Position numbers and translations under genes: made by a program. Below, one piece after another: positions 44,943-56,012 of a stretch of DNA of 64,000 nt. The first letter of the stretch is position 1, and each line of letters begins with the position of its first letter. The notes below the pieces were generated by a model, which was given only the letters and a program-made list of their open reading frames with translations, made no database searches and had not been told where the DNA came from. The DNA is from Russula earlei (Eukaryota; Basidiomycota; Agaricomycetes; Russulales; Russulaceae). The stretch lies in the NCBI GenBank assembly GCA_025769875.1, contig JAGFNK010000140.1, forward strand, positions 1 through 64,000, given 5' to 3'.

Positions 44943-46890
44943 ATGCTCAGACTCAACTGCTGGGTACTAGGTCAGGATCCTCTCCGTATCTTTCAGGTGA
45001 AGATCGACGGGAAAGAGACGGCCAGCATCCTCAAAAAAATGATCAAGGCAGAGAACGAACATGCACTCCATCGGAATCTAAAGGAGAATCTCAATAACCT
45101 CGAACTTCCCGACAAGGACGAATTATTGCCACTGCAATTGTTGAAGTTGTTCTCTCATCCCCCGGATGAAGATCACCACCTAATCGCACGTACCCTTGAG
45201 CCCTCTTTTTATATTTTTTCCTTCCTTGTGTCGACGTGCTCTCACTAGAAATCGATACAATTTTGACTCGCGAGTCTCAGGCAACTGATCAACTCCTGAA
45301 ACTGAACTGCTTTGTCCATGGCGAAGGTGCCGAGAGCATGTTTGTTATCACTATCAAACTCTCTTCAGACGTTTACGATCTCAAGAAGGCCATTCGACAA
45401 GAAAGGGGTGTCCTGTTCCAAGGAATCGATGTAGCCCAGCTCTGCCTCTGGAAAGCTTCAATTCCCATTGACGATACTCTGGATCGGGCCATAAGTACCG
45501 CGAACTTTTCCCTTAATAACAATTAGTGTTGGCCCCGTTGTCCGAAGTTCTTTCTGCCCAACCGCTCCCAAACCGAGTTCACATCGTCATCAAAAAATAT
45601 CAGCGGGCCTGCTTTCCTTAAAGCACGTTCTCACAGTCGAATTTTGTTTTGCGATATACTGGCGGTGACAAACTATATCCATCGCCCTTTGTGTGCCCAT
45701 GAAATGCAGTCGATACCCAAGGGACCACCCTTCGTGACCCCGGTAGTATGAAGAACAATTGCCCTGATTACCCCAAACCTCCTTGAGGACCTCCCGCTGA
45801 GCTCGCTATCCCAATGACCTTCCGCAGATCTCAGGAACAATTGAAATCCTTTTACTTCGAGCGACCTCCCTCTGCCTCTCATGAGATTCCCCCAACACTC
45901 GTTCATCCCATCTTCGGGCAGTTTGTCGATGACTGCGAAAACCACACTCCGACCCGGGACGATAATCTGCTCGCGAGTGAGTTGCGATATGGCATGTCTC
46001 AGATTCTGGAGACCGAAGCGGAACGTGTATACTTGTTCCTCCAAATCATGAGAGACCAGGGCATTCAAGCACGTGGTTCTGAAGCGGTTGTCGGACGTGC
46101 TCGAACTGATGCGGATATGGAAGAAGATGGCCACCGCGATGTCATTATTGAATTCAAAAACGAGATGGCTTCTAGAGGCGCAGAACTGTTGTTCCAAGCG
46201 AGGGGTTACTACCGACTAAGTGTGGATGTGGACGGGCTAAATGGTGTCAAAAAGTACGCCACAATTCTTCACTTCCTTGCCTTATCATCTATGCATTCGT
46301 TTCGTATCGTGCCTTCCTCACTTTCTACCAAACTTTAACCAATTCTGACCGGTGTCAGTGGGCATATGGGATTCGTGGGTGCTGTGTATGCGAACCGCCC
46401 ACATTTACAAGTCCTGTCTTCTCCACTGGCACTGTTTCATCATTAGACCGACACCAGATCGCAACTGACTGTAGCACGGCATATGGGTGCTTTGAAGAAG
46501 GCCATAAACGCGCTCCGAGATTACAACAGGAACCTTCGGCCTTCCGAGAACAGCAAGCAGGATATCAGCGAGCTCGAGAAATGTTTCCCATACGAAACGG
46601 AGTTCGATCTTCGTGACGGCTGGTCGAAGTGCCATTTCACGTATGAGAGCAAAATCGACGGGAAGCTGGTCTATAAAGCTACCAGCGATTCGGTCTGTGT
46701 CAAGTTTGTGCGAAGATAAGAGTGTATCAAGCTTGGATGAGCTCCGAAACTACTCGGCTTTGAAAATTTACCCGGTGGCCGGTTCATGGCCGTCATGGAC
46801 TACCTCGATTCCAACCACTACGATGACTCATATACAACTGGAGAGCTTTATGACACAATGCGAAAGGCGTTGGTCAAACTTCACTACTAT
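44943..46890 (+). pseudogene. Decayed Crinkler-type REase-kinase gene with two header domains
   Basis: Two Crinkler header segments lie in a row. The first (44943-about 45190) reads LRLNCWVLGQDPLRIFQVKI but lacks the central LWK strand. The second (about 45243-45620) reads LKLNCFVHGEG...LCLWKASIPIDD and then needs a frameshift near 45525 to reach its final strand (NRVHIVIKKYQ). From 45814 a nuclease-like region follows with LVHPIFGQFVDDC and the E-x-K motif DVIIEFKNE. Kinase N-lobe pieces come next (HFTYESKIDGKLVY, CVKFVRR, then stops TAA 46717-46719 and TGA 46738-46740, then MAVMDYLD). The catalytic loop is missing and the match fades near 46890. This is the family of the intact gene at 7935-10643, but not a recent copy. 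Confidence 0.75.
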
Positions 46891-47159
46891 CCCTGCGCCC
46901 ATGTTCGGACAGCGCCCATGTTCGGACAGTCACGCTCTGTCACCCCAAAAGTTTCAAATCCCGCCAGGTTGCTCTCGGCTTTCACCGGCACAGGAGTTGA
47001 ATACAACATTCTCATGCGCATACGTGCAAGTGCATTTGGACGCTGCACACTCAAGACTCACTCAATAAACCGATCTCACACATTCTAAGGATCTGATAGT
47101 AATTAGATCACCAATGTATATACATAGGAATAAGTGATCAAATACAGTCAGAAATCATT

Positions 47160-49625
47160 CTAGAAGGAATATAACCAAGATTGAAAGTTCTGATCTTCAG
47201 TGCTGGGATAAGGTATGGGATGGTACAGAGGTAAGGGTGCATTATCTGTGGGATATTGTTGTTGGGTATGAGAGGAGGACGGGGTGCGATATGAACTGGA
47301 AGATGCAAGCGTGTTCGGAAGATGTGCAGAGGGATGGAGATTCTGATCTGGAAATGATGATAAGATCTCATTGCCATCTACTCTTGATTGCTCCTCAGGG
47401 TGCATTACTTCATTGTCCTTCTGAGAGCGAGTCGATTTGTTAAATAGTCCAGAATACCTTGAGTTGATCTGAAGATCGGGGGAAATATTAAAGTGATCCG
47501 TGATCCGAGATAACAGTTCCGAGTTGGTGCCCTTATCGGATATGTTGAGAGCTTTTGCGAGCGCACGGAGGTCATCCTTCTTGTAGGATGACAGCCGGCC
47601 AATGAACACTCTATTATGGGCTTGATATTCCAGATGACACTCATGTTCTGCATTTTGGGCTTGTTTCTCTTTGGTGGCCTTTTCCTTTTGTAGCTGCTCC
47701 TCATCCTCTTGATCAAATTTAGATCGGAGGTCCCTAGATGTGACAAAGCATGCTTTGATCTTCTTAGATCTGCGCTCTTTTGATTTCCGACTATTTTCAA
47801 GTTGTTCCTTGACCATATCAAGCTCTTTGTGAATTGAGGTGCAATGGGCATTGGCTGAGAGAATTTCACTAAGGGCCTGACCCAGAGCTTCCTGAGTGGC
47901 AAGGAGCTGCTGCCGGACAGAGCGCAGCTCTGATAAGCGTTCATCTGGGGAGAGCGCAAGATCCTCTTCAAGCGAGATGATCTGCGGATGTCTTGATGCG
48001 ATAAGATTGCGATGTGCCGTTTTGGAGCGTGTCCTGTTGACTGCTTTGGATTCCAAATCTGCCAGGGCACACATAAATCCTGACAATGGCTTGGCTGCAA
48101 CATCAGTTTGATTGGATTCCAGATGCGCTTGATCTGCATTGGGATCAGGATCAGAACCCAGATCAAGACTGGGATCAGGGCTGGAAGATCTGGAACTGGC
48201 ATCAGATTGTGATGGGACCCAGTCATCGTCGGACAGATCAATGGGATCTGATGATGGGACATATGTTGGAAATGAATCAGGGAGATGTGTGATCGTTGAT
48301 GAGGCTTGGCTTGGTGCAAAATCCTCAGGACCAAAGACAGAACGGTTGACTGGATAGAGACCAGCCTTCTTGAAGGCGCTCTTGATTAACCTTTCAGTGA
48401 ATACCTCCCGTGTAGCATGAATATACATCGGGATCACTGAATGGCGATCGATCTGGATGCCCTTGATCACGCTTGCACTGCAGATCTCCTGCCATTTACG
48501 ATCAACTGAGGCGAAGATAAGGACATCAAGGGGCTGAGTCCTATGTGTTGTCTTTGATGGAAAGCACAGTGTGCGGATCTCGATGTCTTGATCATCGAGA
48601 AACTTGTAGATTATGCGCTTAGCATCTATGTGTTCATGTGTGCTATGTCCATCCACAGCAAGGACGATCGGCTTTGTGCAATCCACGACGCGTGCTGCTG
48701 CAAAGGGGATAAAGACCTCCTGGAGCCACTGTTGATAGTTCTCTGCATTGGTCCATCCAGCATCTGAGAAATAGAGGCTTGAGTAGTTATCTAATCAGCA
48801 ATCACAAGAGGCAGATCCGATGCGGAGTGCGCACCTTCCCCACTCCTCATCGCTTAGATTGCGCAGATCCGGGGTAGAGCCTGATTGAAGACAGAATGAT
48901 GGCGGAACAACTGCCCCAGCAGCTGAGACACATTCTAGGATAGTTACCAGCTCAAGATTATCACTCTTCATGATGAGTTTGGTACGCTGCAATCTCGGAA
49001 AGCAGTACTTCCTTCCAGTACTCTTCCGACCCCCACCCATCTGGATACCCTTCTCATCCATGTTCCAGATGTGTTCGGGAGGAATCCCATCAAACTCTGC
49101 ATGGAGGTTATCTAGCTGATCAAAGTAATGATTTATGACCGCAGGATTGAAGTGCTTTGCGCGTTTGGGGTCAAGCTTTGAGGGCTTTGCCAGAGATAGA
49201 TCTGGATGTCTTGCCAAGAACTTCCTGAGCCATGTTTTCCCAACTGTCTTGCCAGAGATGACAGTTGCGTGCATCTGAATGTCTGCTTTGGATAATGGAA
49301 TCCCCATTGAACCACGCTGAGCTGCCCATTGTGCAAGCACTTTCTCCTGATCTGGAGCAAGCTTTTGCCTTTTGGCAGCACTAACACTCAGGGTTTGATG
49401 GCGACCTTTGGCCCGATCTGTAAGCATTGACAATGCGATCTACAGCACTTGTTTGATGAGGCAGAATGGGTAGATCTTAGATTCACTCACTCCCAATGCT
49501 CTGGTGGCTGATCGGAATGAAACATATCTACCAGCACTGAGATCGTCTATAATCTCTTGGATTTGGCCCTCATGCCTTGTTTTATTGTCTTGTTGGTATG
49601 CAGACCTCTTTCTCTGAGCAGGCAT
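47160..49625 (-). CDS. Pogo/Tigger-type DDE transposase with C-terminal SAP domain
   Basis: Three exons (start 49625; junctions near 49494/49413 and 48831/48762-48764) encode about 740 residues. The N-terminus is a psq-like helix-turn-helix (IIDDLSAGRYVSFRSATRAL), then a CENP-B-type HTH (KVLAQWAAQRGSMGIPLSKADI). The DDE core keeps all three acids: IWNMDEKG, LAVDGHSTH and THRTQPLDV. After EDFAPSQASS comes a Ser/Asp-rich linker, a long coiled coil, and a SAP motif (SSYKKDDLRALAKALNISDK, near 47510-47605), a DNA-binding module. The uninterrupted frame and intact acids suggest a recently active or domesticated element. Terminal inverted repeats were not found by eye. It is most similar in layout to Fot1/pogo elements. 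Confidence 0.85.
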
Positions 49626-50664
49626 ATGGTAATAAACAAAATGACGCGACGCGACGCGACGTGATACACTAAATTCTGTGTGCACTAGGCCTCCAGAGTG
49701 CTAGAGCCATCGTGCGTGATAAGATTAACTGCTAATTACCCTTTTTGGCCTAATTGACCATTGAGTGGCGTGCGACTCGCGACCAACTAAGAGCTCCGAC
49801 TCAGACTAAGAGCTCTGACAAGGCATCAGCCGGCAAGCGTGACAAACAGCCATTTTTAGATTTTGAAACACAACATGATTTTCATCAAAAAAATTTATTG
49901 TGTATGTAGATAAAAGGTACTATATACAGTATGCAAAGTATTGTAGTGGTTGAGTAAGAGCTACATGAGAAATTGATGGTGTCCGAAGATGGGCGCAGGG
50001 ATAGTAAGTGGGATCTGTTCATGGCGACATATGCACGGTCACCACGATGGTGAGAAAAAACAAGTAAATTTATGCTGTTAGACTTTGACTGGGTCGGCAA
50101 AATTGAACAGGTTCTGTACCTGCCCAATGCAAATCCAGAGGTGGTTCGACCAAGTGATGCCATTGACGGTATGCCGATAGTGGTGGATCATGACGAGGAG
50201 ATGTTGAAGATGATGTTTTCGGGCCTCCCCTTGTTGTAAGAACCCCTGATTGTACATTGTACTTGGAAGAAGTTGACGACGTGATAAACACTATAACGTC
50301 TCTGTAGAATCGGAAGCAGATGAACATGCCGCCACCCAAGCAGTTCGCTGCGCAGAGATTGTGCAAACCGTTAACCGATCACAGTCTCGGTCACACCAAA
50401 AAACATGTGACAACCCGGACCGGACCGGACCTCGGAGCACTAGCACCCCATGGCTCAGACGGCTCATGCCCCGGCTCTGATTTTGAGAAGAGCCATGCCC
50501 ATGCCAAATCATCTCAAGTAGCAATGGCCCACTAACACAAGTTGTGAAATGTCAACATAAACAATGTTCCTGTTTGGGAAGGCCTATTGCCACAACAACT
50601 AAGAGTTGTCCTTCTACTCACAATGTCATCTTACTGATTAAAACACAAGAAAATGCCTTTTTTT
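49626..50664. other. Intergenic region between transposons
   Basis: It holds a GACGC-type short tandem (49643-49660) and a doubled ACTAAGAGCTC (about 49788-49822). A stray plus-strand frame near 50085-50250 reads VLYLPNANPEVVRPSDAIDG, which I cannot identify. It may be a remnant of a mobile element. Confidence 0.4.
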
Positions 50665-51200
50665 TGTTAAGATTTTGTCTGCGCCTCCATTGTTTTGCTT
50701 AGTCTTGCTTGCTTACGGACTGCTTATGGATGGGTTACTAACTGATGACTCATTGCTTACCCACTGATTACAAATTGATTACTGGCTCGATGACTCATTG
50801 CTTACAGATTGATGACAGATACTAGGAAAGGATGACTCACGCGTGAGTCATCTCTGATACTTTCGAATTGCGCTCTACGTTTTTGGATACTACTGGTTCT
50901 CAGCTATGTGCACCCCGAGTTTCATACGAAACGGATCAGCCGTTCTCGAGATATCGTATAAATACCTTCATGTACTGATAGTTGAGCCTTACGCTCAACT
51001 TACTCCTTCTGACAAGAAATATCATTCTTGTTCGAACTATCTCAAACACTTTCAAAATACTCTCAGTGAAAGAGACCCCTCTCATCTCTTACACTCAATC
51101 TTCCTGAGATAATATCAAAGGCTTCGAAGTTTAGTGCTTGAACTAAATCAAGCAAACTCTTTCACTAAGAGTCGGTATAAGATCTAAGCAGATCTTAACA
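50665..51200 (+). mobile_element. Solo LTR
   Basis: The 536-bp unit begins TGTTAAGAT and ends ATCTTAACA, exact inverted termini of an LTR. A TATA box (GTATAAATA, 50956-50964) is placed as in retrotransposon promoters. No internal coding region adjoins it. It interrupts or abuts the C-terminal coding part of the decayed transposase to its right. No clear target-site duplication was found. Confidence 0.7.
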
Positions 51201-53127
51201 ACATGCCCTCTAGGTACATGGAATGCAAGACAGTCTGTGCTTGCATCCCTTGCATCACTTTCTTCTGTGCCTCCACTGTCACATTGCTGGCACGTAATGC
51301 TTCCTGTAGCTTTGCCTCTAAATCTGTGCTTGGTGCCATGTCCAAGATCATTGCGTCTCATTGCTTTGTAGGCGACATGGTGATGGTGAAAATGGGTGGC
51401 AACCTTGACGTCAATAGAATGGGTGAGTTTGATACTAGAAATGATGAAGATGTTGTTGCTAATGAAGCAACTGCATGTCGCACAGGTGTGTATGACATAT
51501 CTGGTGATCCTGGAGCCATCTCAGGTGTTCCTACTTCAGTTTCCATCTCCCGTCATTTCTGCTTCTGGGTGTTGTGGTGAGAGATCAAATCAACAAGTTC
51601 ACGGATGGGGCTAGCAAGTCTGAGTGGGAGAAGACTGATCCTTGACGTCTCAAGGCTAGGGGCCATCATCTCTGTGGTAACAACATTGGGGTTAAATGGC
51701 ACAAATTCCAGTCTTTGCAAAGGCTGCCCAAATGTTACTCTCTGTGAACATGTGAACGTGTGCCTTTGCATAGACTGCCATGAAGTTCAGTTTGGTCACT
51801 GCAGGTCCTCGTGCTTCAAACTTGTCTCGTTCATCACTCCAGGCCCATTTCAAGACACTAAAGATGACGATGTTGAGACCTTGGTAGACATGAGTAGAAT
51901 GGGAGGGATAGCACAGTACAACAATGCTGTTGTCCCATGCATACTCCAGGAAGCCAAGGGTGTAATGAGAACTGTGGCCATCAACAATGAGGAGTTGAGT
52001 CCTGCCATCTGCCTTCATTTTGTTTGTGTATCCCAGTCTTTGAGCTATGCCACACCAATCTCACCCAATGTATAACCTTTTTTCTGATATCCCATCTAGA
52101 CCAGAATGAGCTTCTATCGAGCTTATCATTTGGGAATCATACCTAGCATCCAATGGGTTTTCCTGGAGCCACTTCGTTTGGAATGCTTCTCCCTTGTATA
52201 TAACAGTAGGTGCAACTGTTGTTCCATTGGCACAAATGGTGGGTAGAACTGTGATATTCTCCCATGTTCCACTTTGCTGTTGATGCAGGATCTTAGCTCC
52301 AGCAGGTCCAATCACCTGCTCTGTCACACCTATCCCTGACTGTATCCCTGTCTCATCCGCACCATATACCAGCTCATCTGGAATGTTATGCAATTCTCTT
52401 CCCTCTTTTAGCAGCCTGAAGTACTCCTCCTTTGTGATTGGATTCACAGCATGGCCACGAGAACCATCTAGCGTGCTGACCAGTACATGCCAGGACAATT
52501 CTTTTGCTTTGTGATAAAGCAGCTTGCCCAATCCTTGCCAAGCCCTCCTTCTGGAAAGCCATCCCCTAATCTGTGTTGTAATATAGCCTCAGCATGATCC
52601 TTTAACCTTCATGGACTAAGTGGAAATCCACACTGTGCAATGTCAATCACAAAATCCACCATAGTCTTTTGTTCTTCCTCTGATAACCAACTTTTCTTTC
52701 TATTGGACTCAGTCAAAGTCACACCACCTTGTGCATGACGGATTAAGGTTTTGTGAGAGAGTGGAATGTGTCTGCCTGTTGTCATGAAGTGAGCATCTGA
52801 TGTGTCTTGACAGATTTGATGCAACGATTTCTTCTTTTCCCCAGGCGTGAGTGATCTAGATTGTTCTTCTGTGTAAAGCTTTGCAGCATAAGCCTTCAGG
52901 TCATCTACTTCCTTTCTGATAATCTGTCTACTGAGCTGTTGGGACTTCGCCTTGTTCACCATGGTGTACAGTGTTTTTGCAAACACGGTCTCACGGGGAT
53001 TCCCAATTTGGCAAGCGTGATGTGACTTGATGCGATTTGCAATTTTGTCTTGCTGGGGCCTTTTCCTGAATTCCTCGCAACCCAGTGCAGGTATATGGGA
53101 AATGACTATCTCTAGAACTTTATTCAA
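51201..53127 (-). pseudogene. Second pogo-type DDE transposase, inactive
   Basis: Fragments in several frames make up one DDE_1 transposase: an N-terminal HTH region (52609-53127), then YGADETGI (D1, about 52355), LLIVDGHSSH (D2, about 51980) and HSTHVYQGLN (about 51895). In active relatives the last motif ends in Asp (QGLD or QPLD). Here it is Asn, so the third catalytic acid is lost. A TGA stop at 52611-52609 and a frameshift near 52460 also break it. It is not a copy of the transposase at 47160-49625. The left end meets a solo LTR. Confidence 0.8.
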
Positions 53128-53428
53128 GGTATTGTTTTAATATACTCTCCTAGAATGTTGCTTGTTCCCCTTATTGGTTAATAGGTAGTGGTAGTGGTTA
53201 AGTTGTTGTTATACCGTACGAGTAGGGCGTTAACCCTATATACATACATTTGGAATGTGTATCTATCAGCTTTTGACTTTTAGCAGTGGGTTGGATGATC
53301 AAGAATTGCCATAAAAGGCAATTGGGTCGGCAAGAGAATCGGGGGTTCAATCACGCGTTAAATTACACATATAAGCGAGTTAACAGTAGCATAACTACTT
53401 ACCTTTTTCCCTACCAAATCAAAAACAA

Positions 53429-56012
53429 ATGTTATCCCGTTTCCAATTGGCCGGCGCATCATCCGCCCCATCCACTCCATCCGCCGCTTCCGGCCTGAGC
53501 ACCCCTTGCGCGACACAACATTTAAAGTTCACGCATGGCCCTTCAAAGATCATTGCCAATTCTGGAAAGAGGGGAGATTTTAATTATGACTGGGAGCACG
53601 GCAGATACCCCATGGAATGGCCGACAGCAGCCAATTTCGACGCGTGGCGCCGGCAAGAAGAACTGGCTCATGCAATTGAATTGATTACATCCAGCACCGA
53701 GCATGGGCAGGGATGGACAAAAAAAGTTTTCGTCTGTTCCCACCAACTATCCGGAGGAGCTTCGCATTATGTAAAGAAGCACCCCGATCGCACACAGAGA
53801 TCTGAGATCAAGAAGACGGGTTGCCATTGCCGAATAGTCATCAAATCATACACGGATGCGCCTACCATTCTCGGACAATACGCAAGCGAGCATGACCATG
53901 AAATTGGAATTGCTAATCTCGCTTACACATGAATGTCACGCATAGCGCGCGATAAAATTAGACCCTTGTTGTCAAGGAAGGTTGATCCACGGGAAATAGT
54001 AAGTGTGCATTGAATTTATTTTTAATCGCTAACCTAATGAATTGAAAGGTACACGATATTCAGGATTTGTCACCCGATGGCAGCCGAGACCGATTCATCT
54101 CGCTTCGGGATGTGAGCCACATGGCCTGGGAAATTGAAGATAACAATATCAGGCTGCTTCCAGAGGATGCCATCTCCACCAGGCTCTGGTTGGACAGATT
54201 GAGAGATGAAAATACAAATGTATTTTACAAAGATAGGCTGCACAGTGCCCCATCTCAGTCAAATCTGCAGGAGGATGCATATGTGTTATGCATCCAGACC
54301 CCTTTCCAAATGGAGGCATTCCGCTGCCTCGGGAATGGCTTCATTGGTATTGACGCAACTCATAATATTACTCAATATCCGGACTTTTTATTATTTACCA
54401 TGATTGTGTGGGATCACTGGGGACATGGTGCGTAATATTTACTAAATGTCAATTTAGCGTGCTTACCTTTTCTGGATAGGTGTGCCTGTTGCCTGGATGC
54501 TGGCATCCAATGGAACAACGGACACAATTTCCTTTTTTGTCCGTTGGGTCAGGGATGCCAGTCCAGCTATCCGGCCGTCTATTATTATGACAGATCATGA
54601 TGCCGCGCAGATTGCCGCCCTCAAGATTGCTTATCCGGGAAGTCGGATATGGCTTTGCAAATGGCACGTGTTGCGCGCGATGCGATCACACTTCAATACA
54701 ACTGAATTTCCTGATCTGTGGGATAAGATCAAGAGATGGGTACATACAGATGATCAGGCCAACTTTCTGCAAATCTGGGAGGAGATCTCCACTGATCCTC
54801 AGGTCCCACAAAGTTTTGTGAACTACCTTGGGTGTGAATGGATGCCTGTGGTGCATATGTGGTCCATGGTTTTCCGGAAAAATTGGCATATCTTTGAGGA
54901 AGGGGACACAAATATGTTGATCGAAGCATATGTGTTCCAACTGATCCAAAGATAAGATGACTTAATCATTTTTTAGATATCATCACGTCCTCAAATCACA
55001 CTGGCTCGATGGCAAGCGCAATTGGCGGATCGATCAAATCTTATTTGTGCTAGTGCATCGAATGGTGCCGTATTACCAAAACAGGCATGAACGTCAGCAA
55101 GTCAGGCTCAATGGTCGGGACCTGGCGGCTGACAGGCATCGGAAACTTTTCGCCCGCGCCAAGAGCATATCACAAGATTCAATTTTGCAATTCAATGAGA
55201 TCTGCTTTCACGTCGCTTCACAATCCTGGTCCGGCAAGTTTTACTCAATCGATCTGATGAAGTCAACTTGTGATTGCACAGATTATCCACGGATTAGATT
55301 CTGCAAACACATTGCAGCAATCTACATCCACTTTCCCCACCTCTGTCCTGAAGAGAGCACCCAAAAAGCTCCCACAGAGAATGCAAATAGATCCCCTGAC
55401 CCACCATCCCCATCCACCAGGCCAAGGGAGAGCCTAGTATCTCTCTCACAGGAGATCATATTGTTATCATGCGATCTCGCATCTAGGCTTGAGGATACTA
55501 ATCAATCAGCGGAGATTGTCGAGGCCGCCCGGGCCGCCAAATACAGTTTGGCAGCCGCAATTAATATAATTCAAGGTTTCAAGGTCTTACCTGATAAGGA
55601 GGTAATTGCACCCAATCAGCATACGTGGACGGAGACAGCCGAGCATATGGGTGTCAAACAGGGCCCAAAACAACGGACCAGTCTCCCCGACGCACGGGGA
55701 CTTACAGCGCAAAGCATCGGCGTCGCTAAGGGAAAGCGCCGCCGTGTTCACGATGATCCGTACGCTGGGGGCGAATGGTCGGGCAAGCGCGCCAAGCCCG
55801 ATGCAACATCTGCCGCCGCGAATGCGCGCACACATGCCCTCGGGGAACCGCCGTCTCAAACCCCCCTCCCTCAGAACCCCCCTCGGAACCCCCCTCCCTC
55901 AGATGCCACCACCTCCCTTGCACCATGTCCCTTCGGACTCGCACCGCCGCTTATTCTAGCGGCCTCATCTTCTGCTGATCCTTACAATAGAAAATCTTTA
56001 TTTGTATTGTAA
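53429..56012 (+). pseudogene. MULE-type transposase with SWIM zinc finger, slightly damaged
   Basis: The protein has the mutator-like plan: an N-terminal zinc-binding-like region (CSHQLSGG...CHCRIVIKS), a DDE core with FIGIDATHNIT, MTDHDAAQIAALK and the CKWHVLRAM motif, and a SWIM zinc finger, CDCTDYPRIRFCKH. A Pro-rich tail follows. Introns near 53990-54048 and 54428-54480 are canonical. Two faults are seen: an in-frame TGA at 53930-53932 where relatives have Arg, and an expected donor at 54952-54953 reading AT instead of GT. Both fit C:G-to-T:A change. Without these the frame would be continuous to 56012, so inactivation is recent. Terminal inverted repeats were not recognised. Confidence 0.85.

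Noticed and set aside
53286..53360. Possible tRNA (GGGGTTCAATC-like box B)
   Set aside because: No acceptor stem, D arm or box A could be paired with it.
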